A stretch of 64,000 nt of DNA. Source: Strigomonas culicis (lineage: Eukaryota > Euglenozoa > Kinetoplastea > Trypanosomatida > Trypanosomatidae). A model generated the notes under the pieces. It ran no database searches, was not told the DNA's origin, and saw only the letters and a list, made by a program, of their open reading frames with translations. The stretch covers positions 21,632 through 85,631 of the forward strand of contig AUXH01000011.1 of the NCBI GenBank assembly GCA_000482145.1. The letters run 5' to 3'. The position numbers and the translations under genes were made by a program. Below, one piece after another: positions 19,267 to 28,800 of this stretch; within the stretch, counting starts at the first letter, position 1, and every line of letters begins with the position of its first letter.

Positions 19267-21930
19267 ATGCGTCCAAATAATAAACCCAGCTGGACCGGTA
19301 GCCGGGCTCCACCCCCCAAGGGAGGACGACTGCTACCACTGCTTACACCCAATCCCAGGACGAGCACCAAAATAGAGGAGCCGCTGCACTCGAACAACCC
19401 AAATGATGGGCTCATACTCATGATAGAGCGGGGCGAGGTCCCGCGCGACTACGACCTGGAGCCCGCACTGACGACAGCAGGTCCCATGCGCTCTACCAAG
19501 GCACCACTCTATCAGACAAGAGACAAGACAAAACTGCGTGTCATGACGGAGACGACCGCTTTTAGTCGCGTGAAGGACGTGAAGCTAGACTTCAGTGAAA
19601 TCGAAAAACTACCCGCAAAGCTCAACATGTCCGAGCTGAAACAGTGGGAGGTGGACGAGGAGAAATCACGGCGAGAAGCCGCAGTGGCTGCTGCTGCTGC
19701 TGCTGCTTCTCACGCTCTTACCGTTCACCAAGACGTCTCGAACTCGAAGGCAGCGATGGAGCCGCTGGGTGAGCGCGATGATGCGCGGACGTACACAGAG
19801 CTGCTAGATCTCTACTCCATGCACGAGTTCATTATTAGAAAAGGGAAAACGCTCCGCAACACGCCGGAGTTTGCCTCCTTCAAGCGGCACTATCAAGCCT
19901 CCTGGGGCAACATCGAGAGCCTTCTGCAGATCCTCGAGGACTTCCTCCGGACCTACGGCGTGGACATGGCGTACGTGGACGGGAAGCGACTGGCGGGGCT
20001 AGCGACCTTCTATAGCGGCGGGTTGTTGAACCAGCAGGACCTGGCGGACTGCATCGCCAACTACGACGACGTTGCTCCTCTCATTGGCGACATTGGTCAG
20101 CAGTATCAGTTCGGCACCAAAGGGCACCACATGGCCGCCACGAAGATTCAGTCCGCGTGGCGCATGTACAAGCAGCGCGTGGCCTACGTGCATCTCATCA
20201 TCGGCACCCGTGCGGCGACGATCATTCAGAGACAATGGGCGACGCACCGGGCACACTGCACCACACGGCGCACAATCGCAGCGGTGCTCGAAACGCGCCA
20301 GACGAAGTGGAGGCAGACGATGGATGAGTTCATTAGCAGGTGGCCCCGTATCCGAGAAGGAAGGCGCACCATCATTCATATACCTTCCTTATCCTTTCCT
20401 TCGTTTCACACGAAGCGCATTCCGTTTTACTTTGCCCAGCAGCTTGGCCAGCTGACGCGCATGGCGGACTTGGCGGACCCCCTCGTCAACCTCATCATCA
20501 TTGCCCCCTTCAAGCCGGAGCCTGAGATCCTCACATACTACTTCTCCATCCTCGAGGACGCCGGCGTGACCAATGTCGCCGGACGGTTCACCCTCCTGAC
20601 ACCAGAGGACTCCAAGCGGCTCCCGGAGGGACTGAGTCTCACGCGCATGATGCTCCTTTCCTCGCGCTTGATGAAGCTGCTCGCGGCGGCCAGCACCGGC
20701 AAGCCGGCCTACATTGTGCCCGGCGTTGTGGGACCGGAGGAGCTGTTGCTAGCGTCGCAGCTCAATCTCCCGCTGTTAAGCTCGGAGCCGAAGGTGACGC
20801 TGGCCTTCGGCGCCAAGAGTGGGTGCAAGCGGCTCCTGGAAGCGGCGGACGTGGCGACGCCGCCGGGCGTCGCGCGGATCAAATCACTGGAGGAGATGCT
20901 GCACTCACTCGCGACACTGATTCTCGAGCACCGCGACATTGCGCGCTGGCTGGTGAAGTTGGAAACGGAGGGCGGCAGCCGCGGCCACGCCTACTTTGAC
21001 GTGAGCGGGATCAAAGCGCTGCGGAAGACAGAGGGGATGGATCGGAAGGTCATTTACGAGAACGTGGTGAGAGAGCTGCGGGAAGAGGGCGCGAAGCGGT
21101 CGCGGATTGTGCACATCACCAGCTACTCCAACTGGTCCGCTTACGTCCACATGTTGGACCAGGTCGGCGCCATCATCGAGGCGGTCCCTCCCAAGCTGGT
21201 CACCAATGTGACAGCCAATCTGTTTATTGAGCCCACCGGTGAGGTGATGCTCCGGTCGGTGGTGGAGCCAACCCTGGGCCCCGCCTTCACGGTGCTGGGC
21301 AGTGTCTTCCCCCCCACGTCATCGATTCCCTATGACGCGGTTCGCGACGCCGCGATGAGCGTTGGCCGCGCTGCCTTCCGCAAGCGCATCATCGGCTACC
21401 TCTCGGTGGACTTTGCCGTCTTCGATTCCAGTGTGAACGATGAGAAGACGCAGAAGCTATGGGGCGTTGACATTGACCTCTTCTTCACCAACAACGCCGC
21501 AGCACACGAGTTGGCCCTGCTCATCACGCACAGCGGCTGGGATCCGCAACGAGGCATCGCTCTTTACAAGGACGGTGAAGAAGCAATGCGCTACTTTTAC
21601 AGTGGCCTCGTCTACAACCCATTTCTTTCACTCGTGCGCCACGGCGCCTTCTTCTCTCTCTGCCAAAGCCGTCGCGTGTCTTTTGACCGCGATCGGCGGC
21701 GGGGCGTCGTGTTCCATCTGGTGGACGTGATGCTCCGTGGGTGCATCGGCGTGCTCTCCATCGACTCCGACATGAGCGCACTGGTGAAGAAGGTAGCCGA
21801 CTTTCAGCAAATCCTCAACCTGGAGCTCCCGAAGCAAGGAGAGCACTCAGCGGAGAGTAACTTTGTGTACTTCTCTTCCGCTGTCCGCCAGATAACCCAG
21901 CTAGCCAAGACCTTGACTGCCAACCGTTAG
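19267..21930 (+). CDS. IQCH: IQCH homologue (IQ motif and ATP-grasp-like protein), flagellar
   Basis: 887 residues. Two consecutive IQ motifs lie around residues 293-330 (AATKIQSAWRMYKQR and AATIIQRQWATHR), predicting calmodulin or centrin binding. Downstream (about 380-800) is the long conserved domain of animal IQCH: a LIIIAPFKPEPEILTYY block, a RFTLLTPEDSKRLPEG block, YIVPGVVGPEELLLASQLNLPLLSSEP, and KSGCKRLLEAADVATPPG. The last resembles the nucleotide-binding lobe of ATP-grasp enzymes. Animal IQCH is about 1000 residues and is associated with sperm axonemes, so an axonemal role is inferred. An alanine run (about 19688-19712) sits in the N-terminal linker. The start follows the AG at 19249. 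Confidence 0.8.
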   Translation: MRPNNKPSWTGSRAPPPKGGRLLPLLTPNPRTSTKIEEPLHSNNPNDGLILMIERGEVPRDYDLEPALTTAGPMRSTKAPLYQTRDKTKLRVMTETTAFSRVKDVKLDFSEIEKLPAKLNMSELKQWEVDEEKSRREAAVAAAAAAASHALTVHQDVSNSKAAMEPLGERDDARTYTELLDLYSMHEFIIRKGKTLRNTPEFASFKRHYQASWGNIESLLQILEDFLRTYGVDMAYVDGKRLAGLATFYSGGLLNQQDLADCIANYDDVAPLIGDIGQQYQFGTKGHHMAATKIQSAWRMYKQRVAYVHLIIGTRAATIIQRQWATHRAHCTTRRTIAAVLETRQTKWRQTMDEFISRWPRIREGRRTIIHIPSLSFPSFHTKRIPFYFAQQLGQLTRMADLADPLVNLIIIAPFKPEPEILTYYFSILEDAGVTNVAGRFTLLTPEDSKRLPEGLSLTRMMLLSSRLMKLLAAASTGKPAYIVPGVVGPEELLLASQLNLPLLSSEPKVTLAFGAKSGCKRLLEAADVATPPGVARIKSLEEMLHSLATLILEHRDIARWLVKLETEGGSRGHAYFDVSGIKALRKTEGMDRKVIYENVVRELREEGAKRSRIVHITSYSNWSAYVHMLDQVGAIIEAVPPKLVTNVTANLFIEPTGEVMLRSVVEPTLGPAFTVLGSVFPPTSSIPYDAVRDAAMSVGRAAFRKRIIGYLSVDFAVFDSSVNDEKTQKLWGVDIDLFFTNNAAAHELALLITHSGWDPQRGIALYKDGEEAMRYFYSGLVYNPFLSLVRHGAFFSLCQSRRVSFDRDRRRGVVFHLVDVMLRGCIGVLSIDSDMSALVKKVADFQQILNLELPKQGEHSAESNFVYFSSAVRQITQLAKTLTANR

Positions 21931-22462
21931 AGCAATATGGATGGACGTGACGCGCCTTTATGTCAATGTATATAAATCCACCCTACACGTGCCTATGGGC
22001 ATATTTGTACTGTACACTTTTCTCATGTCTTTTTTTTTTCCTTCAGAGGTTCGTGATGTTGAAATGATGTAACAGTTTACGCACATCCACACAAGGAAAA
22101 AGAAATAAGAAGCAAAAAGAAAAACCGCCTTTTTGGTTGCATTTTTACCCTTTTGTCCCCACAGAGGTGTCCATAGGGCAACTCGTTTACCCGCTTCTGA
22201 TGAATTCACTTTTTCCTGGTTCCCTGTTTCGTGTTTGCTCATCTTCTCTTCCTTTCTCCCTCTTCTCTCTCCCCAATGCGCTGTATGTACATATTGGTGC
22301 ATCTATATGTCTCCTTTTTCGTAGTCACTAGTTATTTTCTGACCTCCTGTTATCATCTCTTCTTGTTAACTCTTTTTCTCCCCTTTTTTGTTTCTTTGCT
22401 TTCGCAGCATATATTAACTTTCCCCTCTGTTCATCTCTTTACTTCCCCATTAACGGTTCATA
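21931..22462 (+). other. Spacer with long pyrimidine tract and acceptor for RPN1
   Basis: The second half (about 22205-22408) is strongly pyrimidine-rich and ends GCTTTCGCAG with AG at 22407-22408, 54 nt before the RPN1 ATG. Several overlapping open frames here only reflect lack of stops in Phe/Ser/Leu-coding pyrimidine DNA. Confidence 0.55.
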
Positions 22463-25156
22463 ATGAGTGGGAAGGACGATCGAAAGGCCGTGCAGGTAGG
22501 TGTCACGTCGCAGGACCCCAAGTTAGACGACCACGAAAAGGAGAAGAAGGCAAAGGAGGCGGAGCAGAAGCTAAGCGAGGAAGACGCTCAAATCAAGGAA
22601 CAGGTGGAGCTGCTGGTGGTCCGCTCCGGCGACTCCAACCAGGACATCGCCAAGATGGCGGTGGAGCAGCTGGTGGACCTGCTGCGCACCAGCGGCAGCG
22701 GCAGCGTGGCCTCGGTGCCAAAGCCGCTGAAATACGTTCGAAGCCTGTACCCGGACTTGGAGCAGTCGCTGAAGAATGCCCGCGATGCGTCGCTCCAACG
22801 GCGCTTGCGGGACGTGCTGTCTTTTGTTTCTATGACGCTCGAGCTGGAGAATGTGCGTAAGGTGACGCTGGAGCACAAGCTGAAGGGTACGCTGAGCGAT
22901 CTCGCGCAGTGGGGTCATGAGTACCTGCGCTTTCTCGCCGGTGGGCTCTCCGAGGAGTGGTGTGAGTGCGTCAGCGAGAACCAGAGTACAGACTACCTGA
23001 ACAGCTTTGTGGACCAGATTGTGAACTACATGATTGTCCACCAGGATGAACCCACCGCCATCGACCTCTTGGTCGAGATCGACCAGCTCGACCGTGTGAT
23101 GCCGCTCGTGGACCGATCCAACTTCCGACGCATTGCAAGCTATGCAGCAGCGATGAGCCGCTACCTCACCCGACCGGAGGATACGGAGGTGCTGAACACA
23201 GTGTACAACATGTACCGCAAAATGAACGCTTACACGGAGGCCGTTGTCATTGCATTGCAACTGTACAGCCGCGACAAGGTGGAGTCTCTTTTCCAAGAGT
23301 GCAAGGAGAAGAGCATTCGTCTCCAAATGGCGTTGATTTGCGCGCGTCAGAAGTTTTTCATCGAATTTGGAAGTAACGAGGAGGAGTCCGATGAGCTTCT
23401 GGAAGAGGCCAACGGCAACATGCGCCTCTCGCAACTGTATCGCTACACGGCTCAGGAACTCGACTCCATGGCACCGAAGAACCCCAAAGATGTCCTCAAG
23501 ATAAGCGCGACGGAGAATAGCAACGCCCTTCTAAACTTCGCCTCTACGTTTGTGAGTGGGCTGGTGAACTGCGGCTACGGCACGGATGACTTCCTCACCA
23601 AAACCGATACCTTTATGTTTGAGCAGCGCGAGGATCGCGTCATCTCGACGAGCGCGGCGCTCGGCCTTATTCACCTGTGGGATCACACGGAGGGCTTGCA
23701 GGAGATTGACAAGTATCTCTACTCGGAGAGTAACTACATCAAGGCGGGGGCTTGCATTGCACTCGGCATCACCATGTGCGGCGTGAAGAATGCATTCGAC
23801 CCCGCGCTCGGGCTACTCTCGGACCACGTCGCGTCGCCGCAGAAGGACATAGCGATCGGCGCCATCTTAGGGCTAGGCTACGCCTACGCCGGCACGCGGC
23901 GGGAGGAGGTAAAGGACCTGCTGATACCGATTCTGGCGGATGGGGAACAGCTTCTGGAGACACAGTGCATGACCGCCTACGCACTTGCCAACATCTTTGT
24001 CGGCTCCGCGGACGAGGACATTACGGAGACGATGATTAACTGTCTTCTCGAGATTCCGGAGGAGAGCCTGATGGAGCCGTGCGTGACCTACCTTATCCTG
24101 TCCATCGGCTGCATGTTCCTCGGGTGCCAGGAGGCCGCAGACACCTTGCTGGACGCGACGCAGGCCCTCTCGCCGGTGATTCGACGCTACACGGAGATTG
24201 TGGTTCGCAGTTGCGCGTTTGCGGGCACCGGTAATGTGATCACGATCCAGAACTTTTTCCACTGCATAGCCGAGACCGACCTCGAAGAGAACGACGAGAC
24301 GAACGACGAGGAGGAGAAGAAGTCGGAGCCGACCAAGCCCAAGGTGCTCAACTGGAAGATGGCCGCCGTGCTGGGCATAGGCCTCGTGGCCGTGGGCGAG
24401 CCGCTGGGGATGGAGATGGCGAAGCGCTCCATCATCCACGTGCTGCTGGCCGACACGGTGAGTAAGAGCAAGGACTCCATGTCCGGACGGTCGGCCGTGC
24501 CGCTGGTGTACGCGCTGCTTTCTGCCGGTGACCCGAATATGCCGGTGGTCGAGACGCTGAATCGCCTGGCGCACGACAGCGACGAGCTGACCGCACGCAA
24601 CTCCATCCTTGCGTTGGGCTTGGTGTCAGCCGGTAGCAACAACGCCCGCGTCATGACGAAACTGCGCAATCTGGCGTCGTATTACCACAAGAACAAAATC
24701 AACGCTTTTATCGTGCACCTAGCCATGGGCCTGTGCTCCATGGGGAAGGGCCACTTGACGGTGTCGCCGTTGCTGCATGACAACACCACCGTCAGCCCCA
24801 CCTCTCTCGTCGGGTTGCTGGGCTTCCTCCACAGCTTCTTCGACTTCACCAAGACGATTCTGGACAAGTATCACTACATGTTCTTCTCCATTACCCCCAG
24901 CATTGCGCCGCGTCTGGTGCTGTCCGTTAACGAGAGCATGGAGCCTGTTCCTAGCATCCAGGTGCGTGTGGGGCTGCCGGTGGACACCGTGGCGGTGCCA
25001 GGTAAGCCCAAGTCGATGACAGGCTTCCAGACACACGCGACACCCGTCCTCCTCAGCTCGACCGATCGCGTAGAGCTGGCGGACACGCAGTGCCGCGCAG
25101 TGTCCCCTTACATAGAAGGTATATTTGTTGTGGAGAAGAAAATAACAGAGGCTTAG
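22463..25156 (+). CDS. RPN1: 26S proteasome regulatory subunit RPN1 (PSMD2)
   Basis: 897 residues, against about 908 in human PSMD2 and 993 in yeast. RPN1 is the large scaffold of the 19S base that docks ubiquitin-like shuttle proteins and Ubp6/USP14. The N-terminus is charged (EKEKKAKEAEQKLSEEDAQIKEQ), as in other RPN1s. The characteristic block DLAQWGHEYLRFLAGGLSEEW lies near residues 146-166. The proteasome/cyclosome repeats occupy about 400-780 (SAALGLIHLWD, AGACIALGI, AIGAILGLGYAYAG, and AVLGIGLVAVGEPLGMEMAKR). An acidic insert rich in E, D, N and K interrupts the toroid near residues 610-630, also a family feature. The C-terminal beta domain ends near residue 890. Confidence 0.95.
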   Translation: MSGKDDRKAVQVGVTSQDPKLDDHEKEKKAKEAEQKLSEEDAQIKEQVELLVVRSGDSNQDIAKMAVEQLVDLLRTSGSGSVASVPKPLKYVRSLYPDLEQSLKNARDASLQRRLRDVLSFVSMTLELENVRKVTLEHKLKGTLSDLAQWGHEYLRFLAGGLSEEWCECVSENQSTDYLNSFVDQIVNYMIVHQDEPTAIDLLVEIDQLDRVMPLVDRSNFRRIASYAAAMSRYLTRPEDTEVLNTVYNMYRKMNAYTEAVVIALQLYSRDKVESLFQECKEKSIRLQMALICARQKFFIEFGSNEEESDELLEEANGNMRLSQLYRYTAQELDSMAPKNPKDVLKISATENSNALLNFASTFVSGLVNCGYGTDDFLTKTDTFMFEQREDRVISTSAALGLIHLWDHTEGLQEIDKYLYSESNYIKAGACIALGITMCGVKNAFDPALGLLSDHVASPQKDIAIGAILGLGYAYAGTRREEVKDLLIPILADGEQLLETQCMTAYALANIFVGSADEDITETMINCLLEIPEESLMEPCVTYLILSIGCMFLGCQEAADTLLDATQALSPVIRRYTEIVVRSCAFAGTGNVITIQNFFHCIAETDLEENDETNDEEEKKSEPTKPKVLNWKMAAVLGIGLVAVGEPLGMEMAKRSIIHVLLADTVSKSKDSMSGRSAVPLVYALLSAGDPNMPVVETLNRLAHDSDELTARNSILALGLVSAGSNNARVMTKLRNLASYYHKNKINAFIVHLAMGLCSMGKGHLTVSPLLHDNTTVSPTSLVGLLGFLHSFFDFTKTILDKYHYMFFSITPSIAPRLVLSVNESMEPVPSIQVRVGLPVDTVAVPGKPKSMTGFQTHATPVLLSSTDRVELADTQCRAVSPYIEGIFVVEKKITEA

Positions 25157-25829
25157 TAGGTGCTCTCTTACAGGCTCTTTGCTTATCATTTTTTTTCTCC
25201 TTATTTCCCCCTTTTTTAAGGTTTGTGTTTTTGTTTCTCAGTTTGTAACAGATATTTTTAGATATGGTGGATGAGTTTATTATTATTTTTGAAGAGAAAT
25301 GAAAAGATTAAGAAACAATCAAAACTGCAGATTCTAATGGTATTTCTATATCTCTTTTACCTTAGGCATGCGACACAGCAACTAGAGAGCACTTTTTTTT
25401 TTCTTCTTCCAGCCAGCCATCTATGAAGTTGCGTAACGTTTCGATTCCTTCCCGTATCTGTCGTTTTTCTTTTACTTTTTTTTTCTTGATTTCTTGAGGT
25501 GACATTTTATGAACATAGCTATAAAAAAATGTTCTCTTTTGTTTTTTTTTTCGTTTGTTTATTTCTCTTGTATTTTGATCGATATGATGCGTGTGTTCTC
25601 CCTGGCAGTGTTTCCCTCCTTTTCTTTGGTGCTATTATGTGTGTGTTTCTTTTTGTTCTCATCTTCTTCTCTCTCTTCTACAGGTAGTTAAGTGTGCTGT
25701 TTTTTTTTTCCAACTGTCATTAATATAAGTTGCAAGCTGTAATTAGTAAAAAAAAAATATATCTCTTTGTTTGCTCTCTCTCTCTCTCACTTTTTTTTTT
25801 CAATAATAATTCTGACGGATATAAAAGTA
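25157..25829 (+). other. T-rich spacer upstream of the DOCK gene
   Basis: 673 bases, very T-rich with many T-runs. A plausible acceptor is AG at 25682-25683 (TCTCTCTTCTACAG), about 146 nt before the ATG at 25830. A second CT/T tract (25768-25800) is followed only by an AG at 25826-25827, so the true 5' end is uncertain. Short open frames in the tract are not convincing. Confidence 0.4.
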
Positions 25830-28800
25830 ATGGACGACGATATTGAACGGCAAATCATGATGGAAATGGAGAGGGAGATCCAGCGCAATCAAGGTTCTTC
25901 TAGCCGTAATACTGCCCCGCCTCCTTTTGAGATCACACCCCTATATTCTAACGCGTCGCAAGCGCAGACACAGCAGCAGAGTGAGCTGGAGATAAAGCTC
26001 ATTAGGAAACAAGAAGAAGAACGGGTTCGTCGCGAGGCGGAGGAGGAAGCCCGCCTGGAAGCTGAAGAGCAAGCCCGCCTGGAAGCTGAAGAGCAGGCTC
26101 GCCTGGAAGCAGAAGAGCAGGCCCGCCTGGAAGCTGAAGAGCAGGCTCGCCTGGAAGCTGAAGAGCAGGCCCGCCTGGAAGCTGAAGAGCAGGCTCGCCT
26201 GGAAGCTGAGGAGGAGGTCCGCCGTGAAGCGGAGGAAGAGGCCCGTCTGGAGGCGGAGCAAGCGCGGCGCCAGGCGGAGGAGCAGGCGCGCCGCCAGGCG
26301 GAGGAGGCAGCTCGGCAGAAGGCGGCGGAACAGGCGCGGCGCATCGCGGAGGAGAAGGCCCGCAAGGAGGCGGAGGAGCAGGCCTGCAGGGAGGCGCAGG
26401 AGCTAGCACGTCGCGAGGCGGAGGAACAAGCGCGCCGCCAGGCGGAGGAGAGGGCTCGCCGCGAGGCGGAGGAGCAGGCGCGCAAAGAGGCGGAGGACAA
26501 GGCGCGGCGCGAGGCGGAAGAGGCCGCACGCCGCCAGGCGGAGGAGCAGGCCCGGCGCGAGGCGGAGGAGGAGGCCCGTCTGCTGGCCCTCGAGCAGGCC
26601 CGCAGGGAGGCGGAGGAGCAAGCCCGTCGTGAGGCGGAGGAGCAAGCCCGTCGAGAGGCCGAGGAGGAGGCGCGTCGAGAGGCCGAGGAGCAGGCCCGCA
26701 TGGAGGCCGAGGAGGAGGCACGCCGTCAGGCGGAGGAGGAAGCCCGCCGCGAGGCGGAGGAAGAGGCGCGCCGCGAGGCCGAGGAAGAAGCCCGTCGCGA
26801 GGCGGAGGAGCAAGCCCGTCTGGAAGCGGAGCAGGCGCACCGGGAGGCGAAGGAGCGGGCGCGACGGGTGGTCGAGGAGCGGATGCGCCGCGAGGCAGCG
26901 GATGCTGCGCGTCGCGAGGCCGAAGCCAAGCAGCGCGCCGAGGCCCTCGAGGAGATCAAGCGTAAGGCGCGGGAGGCTGTTTTCAAGGAGTATGCGGCTA
27001 AAGGTAAGATCCGCTCGAGCAGTATATCGAGCGAGGCGGCCGCCGGTGCCGCGACGCTGTCCTCCGCCTCCAGCGTGGCGTCTCTCTCTCGCCTTTCGAA
27101 TGCGGCCCCTGTCCCTGTGTCGGCTTCCGTTGTCAGTGCATCCCCCATCTCCGCTGCAGCAAACCCCGCGACAAATCAATCGGATAACCGCAGCGTAGCG
27201 CCACTAGCTGCTAGTAGCCCGAAGGTTGCGGCAAGTACCTTGCCTGCTGTCGTGTCGGCACCCATGCCAAAAGACGTGGAACCGCAATCGAAGAGCAACG
27301 TTTTCAACGCCACGAAAAGCTTGTCCCTCTCTGCCGCTGCGAGCGACAACGCCGTTGCAGGCAAGGTGGTGGCTGCACTCCAACAGGACCGCGTCTCGCC
27401 TGTTTCCCCCAACTCACCCTCACTGAAGGAAGAGCGGAACACGGCTCTTATGACGCCCGAAGACACGGCAATTGACAAGCCTTCAGATGATGAGCCGACA
27501 GAGTCGAACCATGTTCTAGAGCTTCCGAACCAGATGCCAAAAGACGCAACTACGGGCACCTCAGAGATCTCCGAAGAGTCGGATGGGGACCTGCAGTCGG
27601 AGGCCAGCCGATACTCTATCTCAGCGAAAGAGGCCATGACGAATGATAACGGTATACTGAGTGGGTTCGAGACCTCGCCGTCTGCCAAAGGCTCCAGTGG
27701 TGATAAGCCTCTGGATGCCTTTGAGGATACCTTGGAGAGTGGTCTACGTGACCTTGGACTTGCACCAGAGAACATTCAGCGAGCGCGGGTTGATATTCAG
27801 CGCTTTGACACCATCCGCGAGCCTGGCAAGTGCTTAAGCCCGGCTGAAAAGGGGGCTGAGATCCCGGCCCACGCGCAGATTCAACTTGGCTTTTTCTCTG
27901 CCAAGCAAACAATTATCTCTCTGCACGTGGATCGCCACCGCACAGTAGCGGAGCGTGAGCGCCACTGCTCTGGTGCGCAGCGGAGTCTGAGCAACCTCAC
28001 CTGTTTCTTTGAGAGTGAGATCATGGAGGACCAGACGCTGACGGTCGATGATGACCACTGCCCGCACAACACGATCGCAGAACAGCTGCTGACGAAAGAG
28101 GAGATTATGCGCGCGGATGGCAGTGCGGTGGACAAGGCGGTCTCGCGCATATCCTATGGAGACCCGATTCAGGTCTGGGAGAAGGTGCACGGCCGGCACT
28201 TGTTGAAGGACGAGGAAAAGGAGGAGAACCGAAACACTCGAGGCAACATGTGGGTGAGCGACGTGGAGACAAAGAAGCCGGTGCCGGCCATGCGCACGTT
28301 TACCGGGGGCTCCGTCATCTGCATCGAGGCGAGCAAGGTGAGCAGCAAGGTGGCCGCGTGCCACGGCGACGGGACGGACCCGCTCATTCTGGCGGTGGCG
28401 CTCTTCTGCGTGACGGAGCAGCGGCGGACTAAGGTGACCGAGACGTTCTACTTCGATACGGCGCTTGATATCTTTTACCCGCAGAAGGAGCGGAGTGAGC
28501 TTGCGAGGGACAACAAGGTGGTCGTGTTTGTTCCCAACGAGTTCAGAGGCAGCCTCCAGATGGTGATTCGCGCCTACCGCCCCTGCAGCGAGGATTTCGA
28601 CAACTACGTGGACCTCTACACCCGTGCCGAGAAGTACAAGCCGATCCACATTGCGCCGATGAAGCAGGAGGCGCTGCTTCTCGCGCAGATGTCCGACGTG
28701 TTCGAGGAGATCGGCTGGTATGCACTTCCCATCGAAAAGGAGAGGGGGCTCATCCCCACCGTGCACGTCAATCAGGTGTACCGGAAGCTGTGCACGGATA

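Noticed and set aside
22231..22860. 209-codon frame overlapping the RPN1 start
   Set aside because: Spacer pyrimidine tract joined to an out-of-frame reading of RPN1; ends in low-complexity Gly/Arg.
25889..27179. Minus-strand and alternate-frame repeats opposite the octapeptide region
   Set aside because: Produced by the 24-bp repeat read in other frames (Ser/Ala/Arg or Pro/Ala/Gly runs).
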